Origin: Gemmatimonadales bacterium
Lineage (GTDB): Bacteria; Gemmatimonadota; Gemmatimonadetes; Palauibacterales; Palauibacteraceae
Length of the DNA stretch: 64,000 nt
NCBI GenBank assembly: GCA_009838765.1
Contig: VXQX01000043.1
Coordinates: forward strand, 1-64,000
Direction: 5' to 3'
A program made the translations under genes and the position numbers. Shown here one piece after another: positions 50,980-60,653 of the stretch. Numbering within the stretch: the first letter of the stretch is position 1; every line of letters begins with the position of its first letter. Under the pieces are notes generated by a model. The model had not been told where the DNA came from, ran no database searches, and saw only the letters and a list, made by a program, of their open reading frames with translations.

Positions 50980-52726
50980 CCTCTCCGTGCGGGCGGTCGT
51001 CGGAACCCCGGCCCGCGAAACCGAAGTACACCGTGAGCAGGAGCGCGGTCGTGCCGCCGAAGGCGAATTTCGCCACGGCCGGAAGTCCGGACGGGGAATA
51101 GAACCCCTCCACGAGACCCGCCACGATCAGCAGCAGCACCGCCCCGCCGACGAGCGAGAGGAAGGCGCGCCCCCGTTCACGCAACGCCTCCCGACGCGTG
51201 CGCCGTCCGGGTACGAGGAGCGCCGACCCGAGCCCCAGCCCCGCCCCGCCGGCCAGGCAGATGGCGGTGAGTTCCATCACGCCGTGCGGGAAGACGAAGG
51301 CGAGTATGACACCCAGAACGTCGTTGTTCGCGTACAGCCCGAACGCGGCCCCAAGCAGGACGCCGTTGAAGACGAGGATCAGCACCGTCCCCGCGCCGGC
51401 CAGCAGCCCGGCTGCGAATGCGACGAAACTCACCTGCACGTTGTTCGTCACGAGGGCGGAGGAAAGGGCGGGCCGCTCACCGCCGTCGACTTCGATGTAG
51501 GAAGCGTTGATGTCCCCGCGGGCGGTGTTCTCGGCTCTCGCCAGCATCCCCGCCGGCATGATCGAACGCGCGAGCGCCGGACGATCGCGGACGGCCGCGT
51601 AAGAAGCCAGCATCGGTCCGACGAGCAGCAGGGCCGCCAGCAGCACCGGCCGGTGATGATGCCGCACTGCCCGCGGCAGCTCGCGGCCGATCCAGCGGCC
51701 GAGGGGGACCGCCGCCCTTCCGTTCGCGCGGTACAGGAGGTTGTGGCCGGCCCCCGCCCACCGTTCCACCGCCTCCAGCAGCCCCGGCGAGGCGCCATAG
51801 GTTCGCGCGCGCGCCAGGTCCGCCGTCACGCCGCGGTACAGGCGCCCGAAGGCGCGCGCCTCGGCCTCGCTGAACCGGTCAAGCCCGCCGGCGCGCCCTT
51901 TCTCCACGAGGTCCGTGTAGGCGCCCCACGCTTCGCGCCGCTCGCGCGCCATCGCCGCGGCCTGGAGGCTCGCCCCGCCCTGGCGCGCCGCATGTCGTGG
52001 AGCTTCTTGCTCGTGCAGCCGGACGAGGTGGGTGTCGGGAGTCGCCTGGGGATCCAACCCGGCCGGACGGTCCCGCCCCACCGCCGCTTGCACCGCATCC
52101 CAGACCGAAGCCGCCACGCGTGTCCGAACATCCGGCGCCAGTGCGGCCCGGCGCGCGACGTAACCCGCCACCAGCGCGAATTGTTCGACGGAGAGTCGCG
52201 GGCGCTCCGGCCGACCGGCGGTCCGCGGCTCGTCGCCGAACACCTCCCCGCCCCCCGTGTCCCGGACCACGATCGTGCCGGCGACCAGGTCGCCGAGGCG
52301 CTGGGCCCGGCGGTTGAACAGGATCGACGCGGCCCCCGCCATCCCCGTCACCCCCGGCTGCAGATCCACGATCCGGATCAGGTTGCGGAGCACCGACCCC
52401 TGGAACGAGAGGGGCTCCCCACCGTCGTGCAGCACTCGCAGCCCCAGCGCGCGTTTCCCCGGCGTACGTCCGTCCCACACCGCTTCGAAGAAGAGGAAGT
52501 ACCCCCACATCGCGAAGAAGATGACGATGTAGAGCACGGCCTGTCCGAGCCCGCCCGTGTACCGAAAGACGAGCGCCACGAGCAGGATGGCAGCCACGAT
52601 GATGGCCAGATCGAGGGCGAGTGCGGCCGCGCGCGACCCCAGGTCCGCGAGCTGGTATTCGAGCTTGACGTGCTCCGGCGTCTCCAGCGAGACCCGGCGA
52701 TGCAGTCCCGCCCGCGAATCGGCCAT
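50957..52726 (-). CDS. RDD domain - SpoIIM domain fusion membrane protein
   Basis: A 589-residue protein that joins two families usually encoded separately. Residues 20-170 are an RDD domain (LADLGSRAAALALDLAIIVA, WDGRTPGKRALGLRVL, GVTGMAGAASILFNRRAQR). After a linker rich in Arg/Ala (to about 275), residues 290-560 are a SpoIIM/stage II sporulation M-like domain with several helices and NNVQVSFVAFAAGLLAGAGT, FPHGVMELTAICLAGGAGL. Both families are regular neighbours of MoxR-DUF58 modules, and here the gene faces that module tail to tail with a 23-base overlap. ATG 52726 has GGGAGGG nearby; longer in-frame extension is antisense or shadows the ABC permease. The function is unknown, and SpoIIM does not imply sporulation here. 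Confidence 0.88.
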   Translation of the reverse strand: MADSRAGLHRRVSLETPEHVKLEYQLADLGSRAAALALDLAIIVAAILLVALVFRYTGGLGQAVLYIVIFFAMWGYFLFFEAVWDGRTPGKRALGLRVLHDGGEPLSFQGSVLRNLIRIVDLQPGVTGMAGAASILFNRRAQRLGDLVAGTIVVRDTGGGEVFGDEPRTAGRPERPRLSVEQFALVAGYVARRAALAPDVRTRVAASVWDAVQAAVGRDRPAGLDPQATPDTHLVRLHEQEAPRHAARQGGASLQAAAMARERREAWGAYTDLVEKGRAGGLDRFSEAEARAFGRLYRGVTADLARARTYGASPGLLEAVERWAGAGHNLLYRANGRAAVPLGRWIGRELPRAVRHHHRPVLLAALLLVGPMLASYAAVRDRPALARSIMPAGMLARAENTARGDINASYIEVDGGERPALSSALVTNNVQVSFVAFAAGLLAGAGTVLILVFNGVLLGAAFGLYANNDVLGVILAFVFPHGVMELTAICLAGGAGLGLGSALLVPGRRTRREALRERGRAFLSLVGGAVLLLIVAGLVEGFYSPSGLPAVAKFAFGGTTALLLTVYFGFAGRGSDDRPHGEVRAVPAP

Positions 52727-52782
52727 GGCATCCCTCCCGCCGCAAAGGCTAGCCGGCGATCTCGGGGGCGCAAGGGGCCATG

Positions 52783-53616
52783 CTACAGGTCGCGGCGGCG
52801 GAAGAGGATGAAGGCGATGCCGACGAAGAGCACCGTCCACGCGGCGGCGGTGACGAGGTGCCACGCGGGATCGACCGCGGCGGGCGGCGTCCGGCCCGCC
52901 GCATCGACGGCGGCAGCGTACCGCTCGTAGGCCGCCGCGTCGTAGCTGCGGAATTCGAGGAGCGGGAAGGCGTTCGTAAACGGCAGGTAGCCGAGCCAGC
53001 CGGTGAAGTCCGGCAGGAAGCGGCGGACGAGCGCGGGCAGCATCCCGGACTCGATCGGGCCGACCCAGAGGAACCATACGGCGAGCGCCGCTCCCGTCCT
53101 GCGGATCACGAGCGACAGGAGGAAAGCGAGCGCGCCCACGCTCAGGAACGCCAGCCCGAGCCCCCCGGCGGCCTGGAATACGGACAGCGGGACGAGCGGC
53201 CCCGCGGCGGCCCCGAAGTCGGTCCGCATCAGCGCGAGCACGGTCGGGATCGATACGTGGACGCCGATGAAGGCGATTCCCACGACGGGCAGCAGGAGCG
53301 ACTTGCCCCAGAACCACTGGGACTTGGAGAGGCCGTCGATCACGTTCTGCCGGGCGGTTCGCCAGCCGAACTCCGTCGCCGACAGCAGCACGAGCGAGAG
53401 CGCGGCGAAGATCACGACCATGGTGGACTCGTCCCCGAACACGGCGGGCCAGACGTCGGGGAGCCGGAACCCCTCGCTGCGCTCGAGGAAGGGCTGGCCG
53501 TGGTTCATGACCGTGAAGAACGCGTAGAAGCCCAGAGCGATCCAGAAGGCGAGCCGTTTCCTCGCCTTGAACCACTCGTTGCGCAGCAGCACGCCGAACG
53601 CGCGCGCCCCCCTCAT
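52783..53616 (-). CDS. ABC transporter permease
   Basis: A 277-residue integral membrane subunit of the ABC-2 type, with about six helices (LAFWIALGFYAFFTVM, VVIFAALSLVLLSATEFG, LLLPVVGIAFIGVHV, GLGLAFLSVGALAFLLSLVI, ALAVWFLWVGPIESGM, and one at the C-terminus). The N-terminal FGVLLRNEWFKARKRLAFW is typical of such permeases. The ATG at 53616 overlaps the ATPase stop (ATGA, 53613-53616), so ATPase and permease are translationally coupled and must form one transporter. The cargo is unknown; drug, lipid or peptide export are all possible. The 56-base gap to the RDD gene downstream suggests they may be co-transcribed. Confidence 0.87.
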   Translation of the reverse strand: MRGARAFGVLLRNEWFKARKRLAFWIALGFYAFFTVMNHGQPFLERSEGFRLPDVWPAVFGDESTMVVIFAALSLVLLSATEFGWRTARQNVIDGLSKSQWFWGKSLLLPVVGIAFIGVHVSIPTVLALMRTDFGAAAGPLVPLSVFQAAGGLGLAFLSVGALAFLLSLVIRRTGAALAVWFLWVGPIESGMLPALVRRFLPDFTGWLGYLPFTNAFPLLEFRSYDAAAYERYAAAVDAAGRTPPAAVDPAWHLVTAAAWTVLFVGIAFILFRRRDL

Positions 53617-54548
53617 TGGATCTCTCCGAACCCCTCGGGCGTGCCCGTGATCTCCATGAAGGCGTCCTCCAGCGATTGCCGTTCCAGCGACAGGTGCGAG
53701 GCGTAGATCCCCCGCCCGGCGAGGAAGCGGTTCAGTTCGGAGAGCCCGGCGCCCCCGATCTGCACCAGGACGCGTCCATCTTCGACCCGCGCACGGTCTG
53801 CGCCCTCGAACTCCGACACGGCCCGCCGGAGCGTCTCGATGTCTCCGTCGGCGCCCACCGCGGCCACCGTTCGGGCGGAGGTGAAGTCGTCCACGCTCCC
53901 CTCTCTGACGAGGCGGCCGGTCTCGATGATCGCGACGTGCGTGCAGGTGCGTTCGACCTCGTGCAGCATGTGGCTCGAGAGGAAGATCGTCTTCCCGCGG
54001 CTCGCGAGTTCGCGGATGATGTCGCGGATCTCCCGCTGCCCCGCCGGATCGAGCCCGTTGGCCGGCTCGTCGAGGATGATGAGTTCCGGGTCGCCGATCA
54101 TCGTGGCCGCGAGCGCGAGGCGCTGCTTCATGCCCAGCGAGCACGCCTTGAACTTCGTCTTCCGGCGCGAGGCCAGGCCCACGATGTCGAGCACCTCGGC
54201 GATGTCCGCCTCATCGCTCCCCTTCACCCGGGCCACCACCCGCAGGTTGTCCCGGCAACTCAGGTAGGGGTAGAAGTTGGGGTATTCGAGCGTGGCGCCG
54301 ATCCGCTGGCGCGCCGCGTGCAACTCGGCGGGCGTCTCCCCTCCGAACAGCCGGAAGGAGCCGCCCGTCGGGTTGATGATTCCCAGCAGCATGCCGATCG
54401 TCGTCGTCTTGCCGCTTCCGTTCGGCCCCAGAAAACCGTACACCTGCCCGGCCTCCACCTGCACGGAAAGCCGGTCCACGGCGAGCGTCCCGTCGCCGCG
54501 CAGCGCCGCGTACCGCTTGGACAGCCCTTCGGTTTCGATGATCGTCAT
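53613..54548 (-). CDS. ABC transporter ATP-binding protein
   Basis: A 311-residue ATPase of the CcmA/BcrA type. Walker A is GPNGSGKTTTIG (about 41-52), Walker B is LIILDEPANGLDP, the H-loop is SSHMLHE, and the signature is CSLGMKQRLALAA instead of the classical LSGGQ, a common variant in this subfamily. The C-terminal 90 residues form the usual extra domain of ABC-2 ATPases. Start 54548 overlaps the stop of the small membrane protein upstream (ATGA, 54545-54548) and its stop overlaps the permease start, so three genes are chained. Export of an unknown substrate is inferred from the family. Confidence 0.95.
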   Translation of the reverse strand: MTIIETEGLSKRYAALRGDGTLAVDRLSVQVEAGQVYGFLGPNGSGKTTTIGMLLGIINPTGGSFRLFGGETPAELHAARQRIGATLEYPNFYPYLSCRDNLRVVARVKGSDEADIAEVLDIVGLASRRKTKFKACSLGMKQRLALAATMIGDPELIILDEPANGLDPAGQREIRDIIRELASRGKTIFLSSHMLHEVERTCTHVAIIETGRLVREGSVDDFTSARTVAAVGADGDIETLRRAVSEFEGADRARVEDGRVLVQIGGAGLSELNRFLAGRGIYASHLSLERQSLEDAFMEITGTPEGFGEIQ

Positions 54549-54835
54549 GTGAGCTTCCCTGCCGCTTCACCGCCGGCGCGCTCTTCCAGTTGGCGCCGAA
54601 ACAGTTCCGCCTCCGCGAGCTGGTCCAGGAGTTCGCCCCGCTCCCGATGGTCGCCTTCGAGCCGCTCGATCCGCTCTGCCAGCCGGGCGATCGTCTCCCG
54701 TTCCCGCCGCTGCGGCCCGAGCGCCTGCGCCAGGTCCCGCACCAGCGGCCGCAGGGCGAAGTGCGTCGCCATTGCGAGCACCGGGACGCCGATGGTGAAG
54801 AAGATCGCGACGATGGCGATGATCATCTCTTCCAT
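54545..54835 (-). CDS. small membrane protein with coiled coil
   Basis: A 96-residue protein of no recognised family. One helix (MIIAIVAIFFTIGVPVLAMA, about 4-23) is followed by a charged, heptad-rich stretch (LGPQRRERETIARLAERIER) expected to form a coiled coil of about 45 residues. Small proteins of this build often occur with ABC-2 exporters of the antibiotic-resistance type and with phage-shock-like proteins, but no function is known here. The start at 54835 follows weak ribosome sequence. Its stop overlaps the ATPase start by four bases, so it belongs to the transporter operon. Confidence 0.75.
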   Translation of the reverse strand: MEEMIIAIVAIFFTIGVPVLAMATHFALRPLVRDLAQALGPQRRERETIARLAERIERLEGDHRERGELLDQLAEAELFRRQLEERAGGEAAGKLT

Positions 54836-54970
54836 GTCTCACCCCTGTGCGTGCGCTTCATGCGGCATCAGAACGGAACGCGCGGCGCGGTGGTTTCGCG
54901 GGGACGGGAAGGCCACGCTCCGGCTGCCCGCGGAAGAGCCTCGCTTGAGGTGGCGCGTGGAGCGCCGGCG

Positions 54971-57052
54971 CTATCGGGGAGGCCGGCGGCCGAGAATGCC
55001 CCGGCCCCACACGTTGTTCCCGCGGTTGACGTCGGGCAGCACGCCGTCCGGGTCGATCTGGACGTTGCGCACGGCCCCGCCCGACACCTCCAGCACATAG
55101 GTGCCGTCCGCCTGCCACGCGTCGACCGGAATCTCGTGCCGCTGCTCTTCCCCGTCCCGGTAGAGGATCCGCGCCTCGAGCGGCATCGGGATGCCTCCAC
55201 GATTCTCGAACACGACTCGTGTCGTGTCTCCCACGCGGGTGACGGAAGCGATCGCCTGGTCGAGGATCGCATCCTCGTAGATCCAGCCCCGGAAGAACCA
55301 GTCGAGATCCCGCCCGGACACGTCCTCCATCGTGCGGATGAAATCGGCCGGCTGCGGGTGCTTGTACGCCCAGCGCCGGATGTATTCCCGGAAGCCCTCA
55401 TCGAACACCTCGGGCCCGAGGATCTCCTCCCGCAGGAGGACGAGCACCGCGGCCGGTTTGTTGTAGGCGAGAACCCCGATGTCCGTCTCCGGAATGCTGT
55501 CGGCCGGCGTGTAGATGGGGTAGCTCGGAAGGCGCGTGTCCGTCGCAATCTGGGCCGGGGACATGAGCTGGCCCAGGATCGGCTCCCCGCCCGCGAATTC
55601 GATGCCGGAATAGTAGTTGATGAAGGTGTTGAACCCCTCGTCCATCCATGCGTACCGCCGCTCGTCGGAGCCCACGATCATCGGGAACCACGTGTGTCCG
55701 ATCTCGTGGTCGGTGACGGCGAAGAGGAAGGCGCCGCGGGACCGCCAGGAGCAGAAGACGATCATGGGATATTCCATCCCGAGCGCGAGGCCGGCCACGT
55801 TGATCGCGACGGGATACGGATAGCGGAGCCACTTCTCCGAATAGTACCGGACGCTGTGACGGAGGTATTCCGTGGAGCGCTCCCAGCCGCTGCCCGCGGG
55901 TCCGCCGATGCTCTCCTCCGGGTAGGCGGACATGATGAGGACGTCCTCCCAGCCGGCGGCGTCGAGGACGAAGCGATCGGATGTAGCCCACGCGAAGTCG
56001 CGCACGTTCTCCGCACGGAAACGCCAGGTGAGCGGCGTCTCGCCGGGGGGCCGCGTGTGATCCTCTCCGGCCTCGTCCGGCCCGATGATGTGGACCGCCT
56101 CCTCGGAGAGGCGCGCCTCCGCGAGCCGTTCGCGCTGCATCGGCGTGAGGACCTCCTCCGGGTTGAGGAGTTCTCCGGTGGCGACGACGATGAAGTCGCG
56201 CGGAACGGTGAGTTCGACATCGAAGTCGCCGTACTCCAGGTACCACTCGCCCTGCCCCAGGAAGGGGGACTGGTTCCATCCGTTGACGTCGTCGTAGGTG
56301 AAGACGCGGGGATACCACTGCGCGAGCTGATAGATGATCCCGCCCCGGATGTCGAGTTGCCCCATGCGGTCGCCGCCCGTCTCGGGGATCTCGAACGCGA
56401 AGTCGATCTCGACCTCGACCTGGCTCCCGCCCGGAAGGAGGGGTTCGCCGAGGAGGATCTCCATCATCGTGTCCTCGGTCCGGTACTCGGGCACCGTCAC
56501 CTCGCCCCCGAGGTCGGCGCGCACACCCGAGATCACGAAACCGCCGTCCCCGAAGAAGCCGCCGTGGCGAACGTCCCCGCCGAGTTCCTCCGCTCTCAGC
56601 GCCCCGTAGCTGGTTTCGCGAAAGAGGTTCTGATCGAGCTGCACCCAGATGCTCGTGAGCGAATCCGGGCTGTTGTTCGTGTAGGTGATGCGCTCCGTGC
56701 CCTCGATGCGATCATCGTCGAGTGTGACCCGGATGTGGTAGTCGGCCCGCTGCTGCCAGTAGGCCTCGCCGGGGGCGCCGGCGGCATCCCGAAACTCGCC
56801 GGGCGCGGGAAGATCGAGGGGTTCGAAGGCGCCCGCCGGATCGAAGATCCTGCGCAGGGAATCGCGGCGCGCGAGCTCGGCCGCCTCCGCCGCCTCCCGT
56901 GCCTCCCGTTCATCTTCCTGCGCCGCCAGCCCGCCCCCGGGCGAGAAGCCCGCGAGGGATGGCAGGACGGCCAGCGGAGAGAGGACAAGCATGAGCAGCG
57001 CGACCGGCCCCGCCGCGTGAGGTGCCCGTATCCCGGCCCCGATCCCCTTCAT
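54971..57052 (-). CDS. secreted M1 family metallopeptidase
   Basis: A 693-residue M1-type zinc aminopeptidase. A long signal segment (AAGPVALLMLVLSPLAVLPS) ends near residue 44. The N-terminal beta domain (about 100-340) leads to the catalytic domain with the zinc motif HEIGH (His449, Glu450, His453) and Glu472 in WMDEGFNTF, the exact HEXXH-x18-E spacing. The usual GAMEN exopeptidase motif is replaced by LGMEYPMIVF, which occurs in the exported M1 group of Bacteroidota and Gemmatimonadota. The last part has beta-strands for substrate handling. ATG 57052 is well supported by GGGAGG. It probably trims peptides in the periplasm, like the S9 enzymes of this window. Confidence 0.93.
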   Translation of the reverse strand: MKGIGAGIRAPHAAGPVALLMLVLSPLAVLPSLAGFSPGGGLAAQEDEREAREAAEAAELARRDSLRRIFDPAGAFEPLDLPAPGEFRDAAGAPGEAYWQQRADYHIRVTLDDDRIEGTERITYTNNSPDSLTSIWVQLDQNLFRETSYGALRAEELGGDVRHGGFFGDGGFVISGVRADLGGEVTVPEYRTEDTMMEILLGEPLLPGGSQVEVEIDFAFEIPETGGDRMGQLDIRGGIIYQLAQWYPRVFTYDDVNGWNQSPFLGQGEWYLEYGDFDVELTVPRDFIVVATGELLNPEEVLTPMQRERLAEARLSEEAVHIIGPDEAGEDHTRPPGETPLTWRFRAENVRDFAWATSDRFVLDAAGWEDVLIMSAYPEESIGGPAGSGWERSTEYLRHSVRYYSEKWLRYPYPVAINVAGLALGMEYPMIVFCSWRSRGAFLFAVTDHEIGHTWFPMIVGSDERRYAWMDEGFNTFINYYSGIEFAGGEPILGQLMSPAQIATDTRLPSYPIYTPADSIPETDIGVLAYNKPAAVLVLLREEILGPEVFDEGFREYIRRWAYKHPQPADFIRTMEDVSGRDLDWFFRGWIYEDAILDQAIASVTRVGDTTRVVFENRGGIPMPLEARILYRDGEEQRHEIPVDAWQADGTYVLEVSGGAVRNVQIDPDGVLPDVNRGNNVWGRGILGRRPPR

Positions 57053-57110
57053 CGAACCTCCCGATTCCGTGCTGCGTTCAGTTCCGCTCCGCGTTCGGCT
57101 GCCCTTTTCC

Positions 57111-58358
57111 TCACACCATCCTCATCGGCTGACGCTTCCCGTAGGAGAGGGTACGCCAGAGCCACTCCAGGGGTCCGAAGCGGAACCGGGCGAGCCACCA
57201 CGGCGACCACGCCAACTGGAGCGCCCAGATCGCCACGACGATGCCGACGCACGCCGCGCCCCCCAGGCGCTCGAACAGGCCCAGCCCGTGGCCGTAGAAG
57301 ATGAGCGAACACAGCGCGCTCTGGGCAATGTAGTTCGTGAACGCCATGCGGCCGACGGCGGCCAGGCGCCGCTGAGCGCGAGCCAGCCGTCCGCTCCGCG
57401 CCGCGAGCATCACCAGCCCCGTGTAGCCCAGAAAGACACCGATGGAGCCGACGTAGTTGAAGAGGGTCCCTCCGAGCTTCGACTGCTCCCACGCGAAGCC
57501 GGCCTCCACGTTGTACCAGACTCCGGCAGCGGCGAGCGGGAGCCCGAGTCCGAGCCCCCAGAGGACGAGCCGGCGGTAGAACGACGCCGGCCACCTCGCC
57601 GAGAGCACGCCCAGCTTGTAGAGGGCCATGCCCACGAGCATGAGCCCACCCACCCTCCACACGAGGTAGCCCGCGAAGGCGACGGTCTCGACGAGGAAGG
57701 CGTAGTAGGCGCGAACCGGCATCTGCTGCGCCCAGTCCCCGCTCATGGCTTCGATCTCCGCGCCGATCTCCGCCGCCGACGGCGCCCACTGGGCCGCGAC
57801 CTCCGCCCTTTCTCCGGCCGGCCAGTACGGAGTCGACCAGTGAGCGAGCCCCATGACGAGCACGACGATCCCGACCGCGCACCCGCCGGCCCACAGCAGG
57901 CGGCGGGGCGCCCAGTCGCGGAACCCGTACAGGATGAAGCCGCAGAGGGCGTAGGGGACGAGGATGTCGCCGTGCCAGATCCCGTAGGCGTGAAGGAGTC
58001 CAATCGCGAGGAGCCAGAACTGGCGGCGATAGTGGAGCCGTCCTCCCGGGACGCCGCGAAGGTCCATGCGCTCGCTCATCATCGCGATCCCCGCGCCGAA
58101 CAACAGCGAAAAGATCGAGATGAACTTCGTGTCCGCGAAGACGTTGACGGCGGCCCAGATCCAGAAGTCGGCGCCTCCGAGGCCGCCTTCCGGGGCGGCG
58201 GACGGATTCCGGTACGCGGCGGAGACCCAGGCGAAGCTCCAGATGTTGACGATGAGGATGCCCAGCACCGCGACGCCGCGGAGTACGTCGATCGCATGGA
58301 TGCGCTCGGATCCCGACACGGGGGCGGCGGCGCCGGTGGTTTGCAACGTCTCGGACAT
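57111..58358 (-). CDS. DUF418 domain membrane protein
   Basis: A 415-residue integral membrane protein of the YeiB/DUF418 group. About nine or ten helices are seen, with the family opening RIHAIDVLRGVAVLGILIVN, the middle FGAGIAMMSERMD, and the C-terminal GRMAFTNYIAQSALCSLIFY, FGPLEWLWRTLSYGKRQPMR. Members resemble acyltransferase-3 proteins and may be transporters or modifiers of surface molecules; activity is not established. The start at 58358 (MSETLQTT) is chosen because AGG lies upstream and the domain begins just after; an ATG at 58418 is in frame and overlaps the next gene's leader. It is divergent from the S9 peptidase and 58 bases upstream of the M1 gene. Confidence 0.9.
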   Translation of the reverse strand: MSETLQTTGAAAPVSGSERIHAIDVLRGVAVLGILIVNIWSFAWVSAAYRNPSAAPEGGLGGADFWIWAAVNVFADTKFISIFSLLFGAGIAMMSERMDLRGVPGGRLHYRRQFWLLAIGLLHAYGIWHGDILVPYALCGFILYGFRDWAPRRLLWAGGCAVGIVVLVMGLAHWSTPYWPAGERAEVAAQWAPSAAEIGAEIEAMSGDWAQQMPVRAYYAFLVETVAFAGYLVWRVGGLMLVGMALYKLGVLSARWPASFYRRLVLWGLGLGLPLAAAGVWYNVEAGFAWEQSKLGGTLFNYVGSIGVFLGYTGLVMLAARSGRLARAQRRLAAVGRMAFTNYIAQSALCSLIFYGHGLGLFERLGGAACVGIVVAIWALQLAWSPWWLARFRFGPLEWLWRTLSYGKRQPMRMV

Positions 58359-58438
58359 CTTTTGCCTGTTCGCTATGTTGGACGCGTGGTGCGATGCGCG
58401 AGCACGCAGCGACGCCAAGTGAACCGAGAGGTGTGATC

Positions 58439-60616
58439 ATGTCCGGGTCCGGGAACATTCTGTCTCAAGCTTTCCTCCGCCGCACGCCGAGGCGGGTCCT
58501 CGCGCTGACCGCGGTCTTCGTCCTGACCGCTTCCTTCGGGGCGCATGAAGCCCGCGCCCAGGCCGACGACGCCTGGACCCCGGCGCTGAGCATGCAGTAC
58601 CGCGCGGTCTCCGGCACCGCGATCTCCCCCGACGGCTCCCGCATCGCCTTCGTCGTGCGCGAGCCGCTGATGGAAGGACCGCAGTCGGAGTATCTGAGTC
58701 ACATCTGGATGGCGGACGCGGACGGGACGACGGCCGCGCAATGGACGCGTGGAGAGGCGTCGGCGGGGTCGCCGCAATTCTCGCCCGACGGCGCGTGGCT
58801 GAGCTTCACCTCCGGCCGCGACGGAGAGGGCGAGGCGGGCAGCCAGGTGTGGGCGCTGCCGCTGGCGGGCGGCGAGGCGCGGCAACTCACGAAGGCGGAC
58901 GGGTCGGTGGGGGGATACCGCTGGTCGCCCGACGGGACGCGGATCGCCTTCCTCATGCGGGACCCGCCGACCGCGGAGGAGAGGAAGGCGCGCGAGGAGA
59001 AGCGGGATGTGATCCTCGTGGACCGGAACTACAAGTTCTCGCACTTGTACGTGGCCGCCATCGACCCGGCGTCGGACGAGCCCGCCGCTCCCGTTCGGCT
59101 CACCGCCGGCGACTTCCATGTCACCGGTTTCGACTGGGCCCCGGACGGGGGACGGATCGTGTTCGCGCACCAGGCCGATCCCCGCATCAACACGGGGCGG
59201 CTGAGCGGAGACCTCTCCACGACGACCGTCCCGGAAGCCGCCGGGATCGCGGAGATCCTGGCCGCGCGAGGCGCGGAGGGAGATGAGGACGAAGACCCGG
59301 CCGCAGGCGCCGGCACGGATCCGGCCGCGGTCGGAGAGGTCACGCTCCTCGTGGGCGGGGCGGGGATCGAACGGAGCCCGCACTGGTCGCCGGACGGGGC
59401 CTGGATCGCCTACGTGTCGACGGGTAACCAGCCGGAGCCGATCGGCCTGGGCGACGTATACGTCATGCCGGCCGCGGGGGGCGAGGCCCGCCGGCTCGAG
59501 ACGCCGAACCGGAGCGCCTCCGTGCTCGGCTGGTCGGGCGACTCCTCGGAGCTGCTCCTGCTCGAGTCGCTCGGCACGCGCCGGCACGTGCTGGGCGTTC
59601 CGGCCGCTGGCGGCGAGATGCGCTTCATCTCCTACGGGGACGGCGTGGTCGGCTCCGTCGCGCTCACCGATGACGCGAGCCGCATGGCCTTCACGTGGCA
59701 GACCCCCGAGGAGCCGTGGGACGTCTTCGTTTCCCCCACGAACGGGTACGCGCCGCAGCGGGTGACGGATGTACACGCGAACGTGCGGCGCCCGGAGATG
59801 GGGCGTACTCAGCTCGTCTCGTGGACTTCCACCGAGGGGTTCGAGATCGAGGGTCTCCTCACCTACCCTGTGGGCTACGAGGAAGGCGAGCGCGTGCCGC
59901 TCATCCTGAACGTGCACGGCGGGCCGGCGGGCGTCTTCAGCCAGAGCTTCACCGGCAGCCCGGCCGCGTACATGCTGCAGTACTTTGCCCAGGAGGGGTT
60001 CGCGATCCTGCGCCCGAACCCCCGCGGCTCCACCGGCTACGGGAAGGACTTCCGCTACGCCAACTTCCAGGACTGGGGCTACGGCGACTTCCGCGATCTG
60101 ATGTCGGGGGTCGACCACGTGATCGACATGGGGGTGGCGGACCCGGATCGCCTCCTCCTCATGGGCTGGAGCTACGGCGGCTACATGACGTCGTGGGCAG
60201 TCACCCAGACGGACCGCTTCGTGGCGGCGAGCATGGGGGCCGGACTCCCGAACCTGGTTTCGATGACGACGACCACCGACATCCAGGACTACCTCGTGGG
60301 TCACATGGGGGTCGAGTTCTGGGAGGACTACGAGCGCTACGAGCGGCACTCGGCGATGTACCACATCGCAAATGTGGTCACGCCGACGCAGGTGATTCAC
60401 GGGGCCGAGGACCTGCGCGTCCCCTTCACGCAGGGACAGGAGTTCTACCGCGCTCTCGACCGCCGCGGCGTGCCGACGGAGATGGTCGTGTACCCGCGCA
60501 CGCCGCACGGGCCGCGCGAACCCAAGTTCGTCATGGACGTGTCGGAGCGGATACTGACCTGGTTCCGGAAGCACCTGGGATCGGAGGCGGTCGCGGCCGG
60601 GGACGAGAGCCGCTGA
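58439..60616 (+). CDS. secreted S9 family peptidase (acylaminoacyl-peptidase type)
   Basis: A 725-residue serine peptidase with a signal segment (VLALTAVFVLTASFGAHEARA) and a WD40-like PD40 propeller (FSPDGAWLSFTSGRDG, WSPDGTRIAFLMRD, WSPDGAWIAYVS). The hydrolase has Ser578 in MGWSYGGYM, Asp658 in GAEDLRVPF and His690 in TPHGPREP, the S9C order. An acidic low-complexity insert (EGDEDEDPAAGAG) sits between blades near residue 280. ATG 58439 has GAGAGG at 58426-58431; the upstream ATG at 58394 lacks one. It is a paralogue, not a copy, of the S9 peptidase at 19164. It should degrade oligopeptides in the periplasm. Confidence 0.94.
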   Translation: MSGSGNILSQAFLRRTPRRVLALTAVFVLTASFGAHEARAQADDAWTPALSMQYRAVSGTAISPDGSRIAFVVREPLMEGPQSEYLSHIWMADADGTTAAQWTRGEASAGSPQFSPDGAWLSFTSGRDGEGEAGSQVWALPLAGGEARQLTKADGSVGGYRWSPDGTRIAFLMRDPPTAEERKAREEKRDVILVDRNYKFSHLYVAAIDPASDEPAAPVRLTAGDFHVTGFDWAPDGGRIVFAHQADPRINTGRLSGDLSTTTVPEAAGIAEILAARGAEGDEDEDPAAGAGTDPAAVGEVTLLVGGAGIERSPHWSPDGAWIAYVSTGNQPEPIGLGDVYVMPAAGGEARRLETPNRSASVLGWSGDSSELLLLESLGTRRHVLGVPAAGGEMRFISYGDGVVGSVALTDDASRMAFTWQTPEEPWDVFVSPTNGYAPQRVTDVHANVRRPEMGRTQLVSWTSTEGFEIEGLLTYPVGYEEGERVPLILNVHGGPAGVFSQSFTGSPAAYMLQYFAQEGFAILRPNPRGSTGYGKDFRYANFQDWGYGDFRDLMSGVDHVIDMGVADPDRLLLMGWSYGGYMTSWAVTQTDRFVAASMGAGLPNLVSMTTTTDIQDYLVGHMGVEFWEDYERYERHSAMYHIANVVTPTQVIHGAEDLRVPFTQGQEFYRALDRRGVPTEMVVYPRTPHGPREPKFVMDVSERILTWFRKHLGSEAVAAGDESR

Positions 60617-60653
60617 GCCGCCGGGGCGCGACGCGGAGCTGCGCCGCGGCGAC

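Noticed and set aside
50957-52726. Sporulation gene because of the SpoIIM domain
   Set aside because: The SpoIIM family is widespread in non-sporulating bacteria beside MoxR/DUF58 genes, and no other sporulation gene is present.
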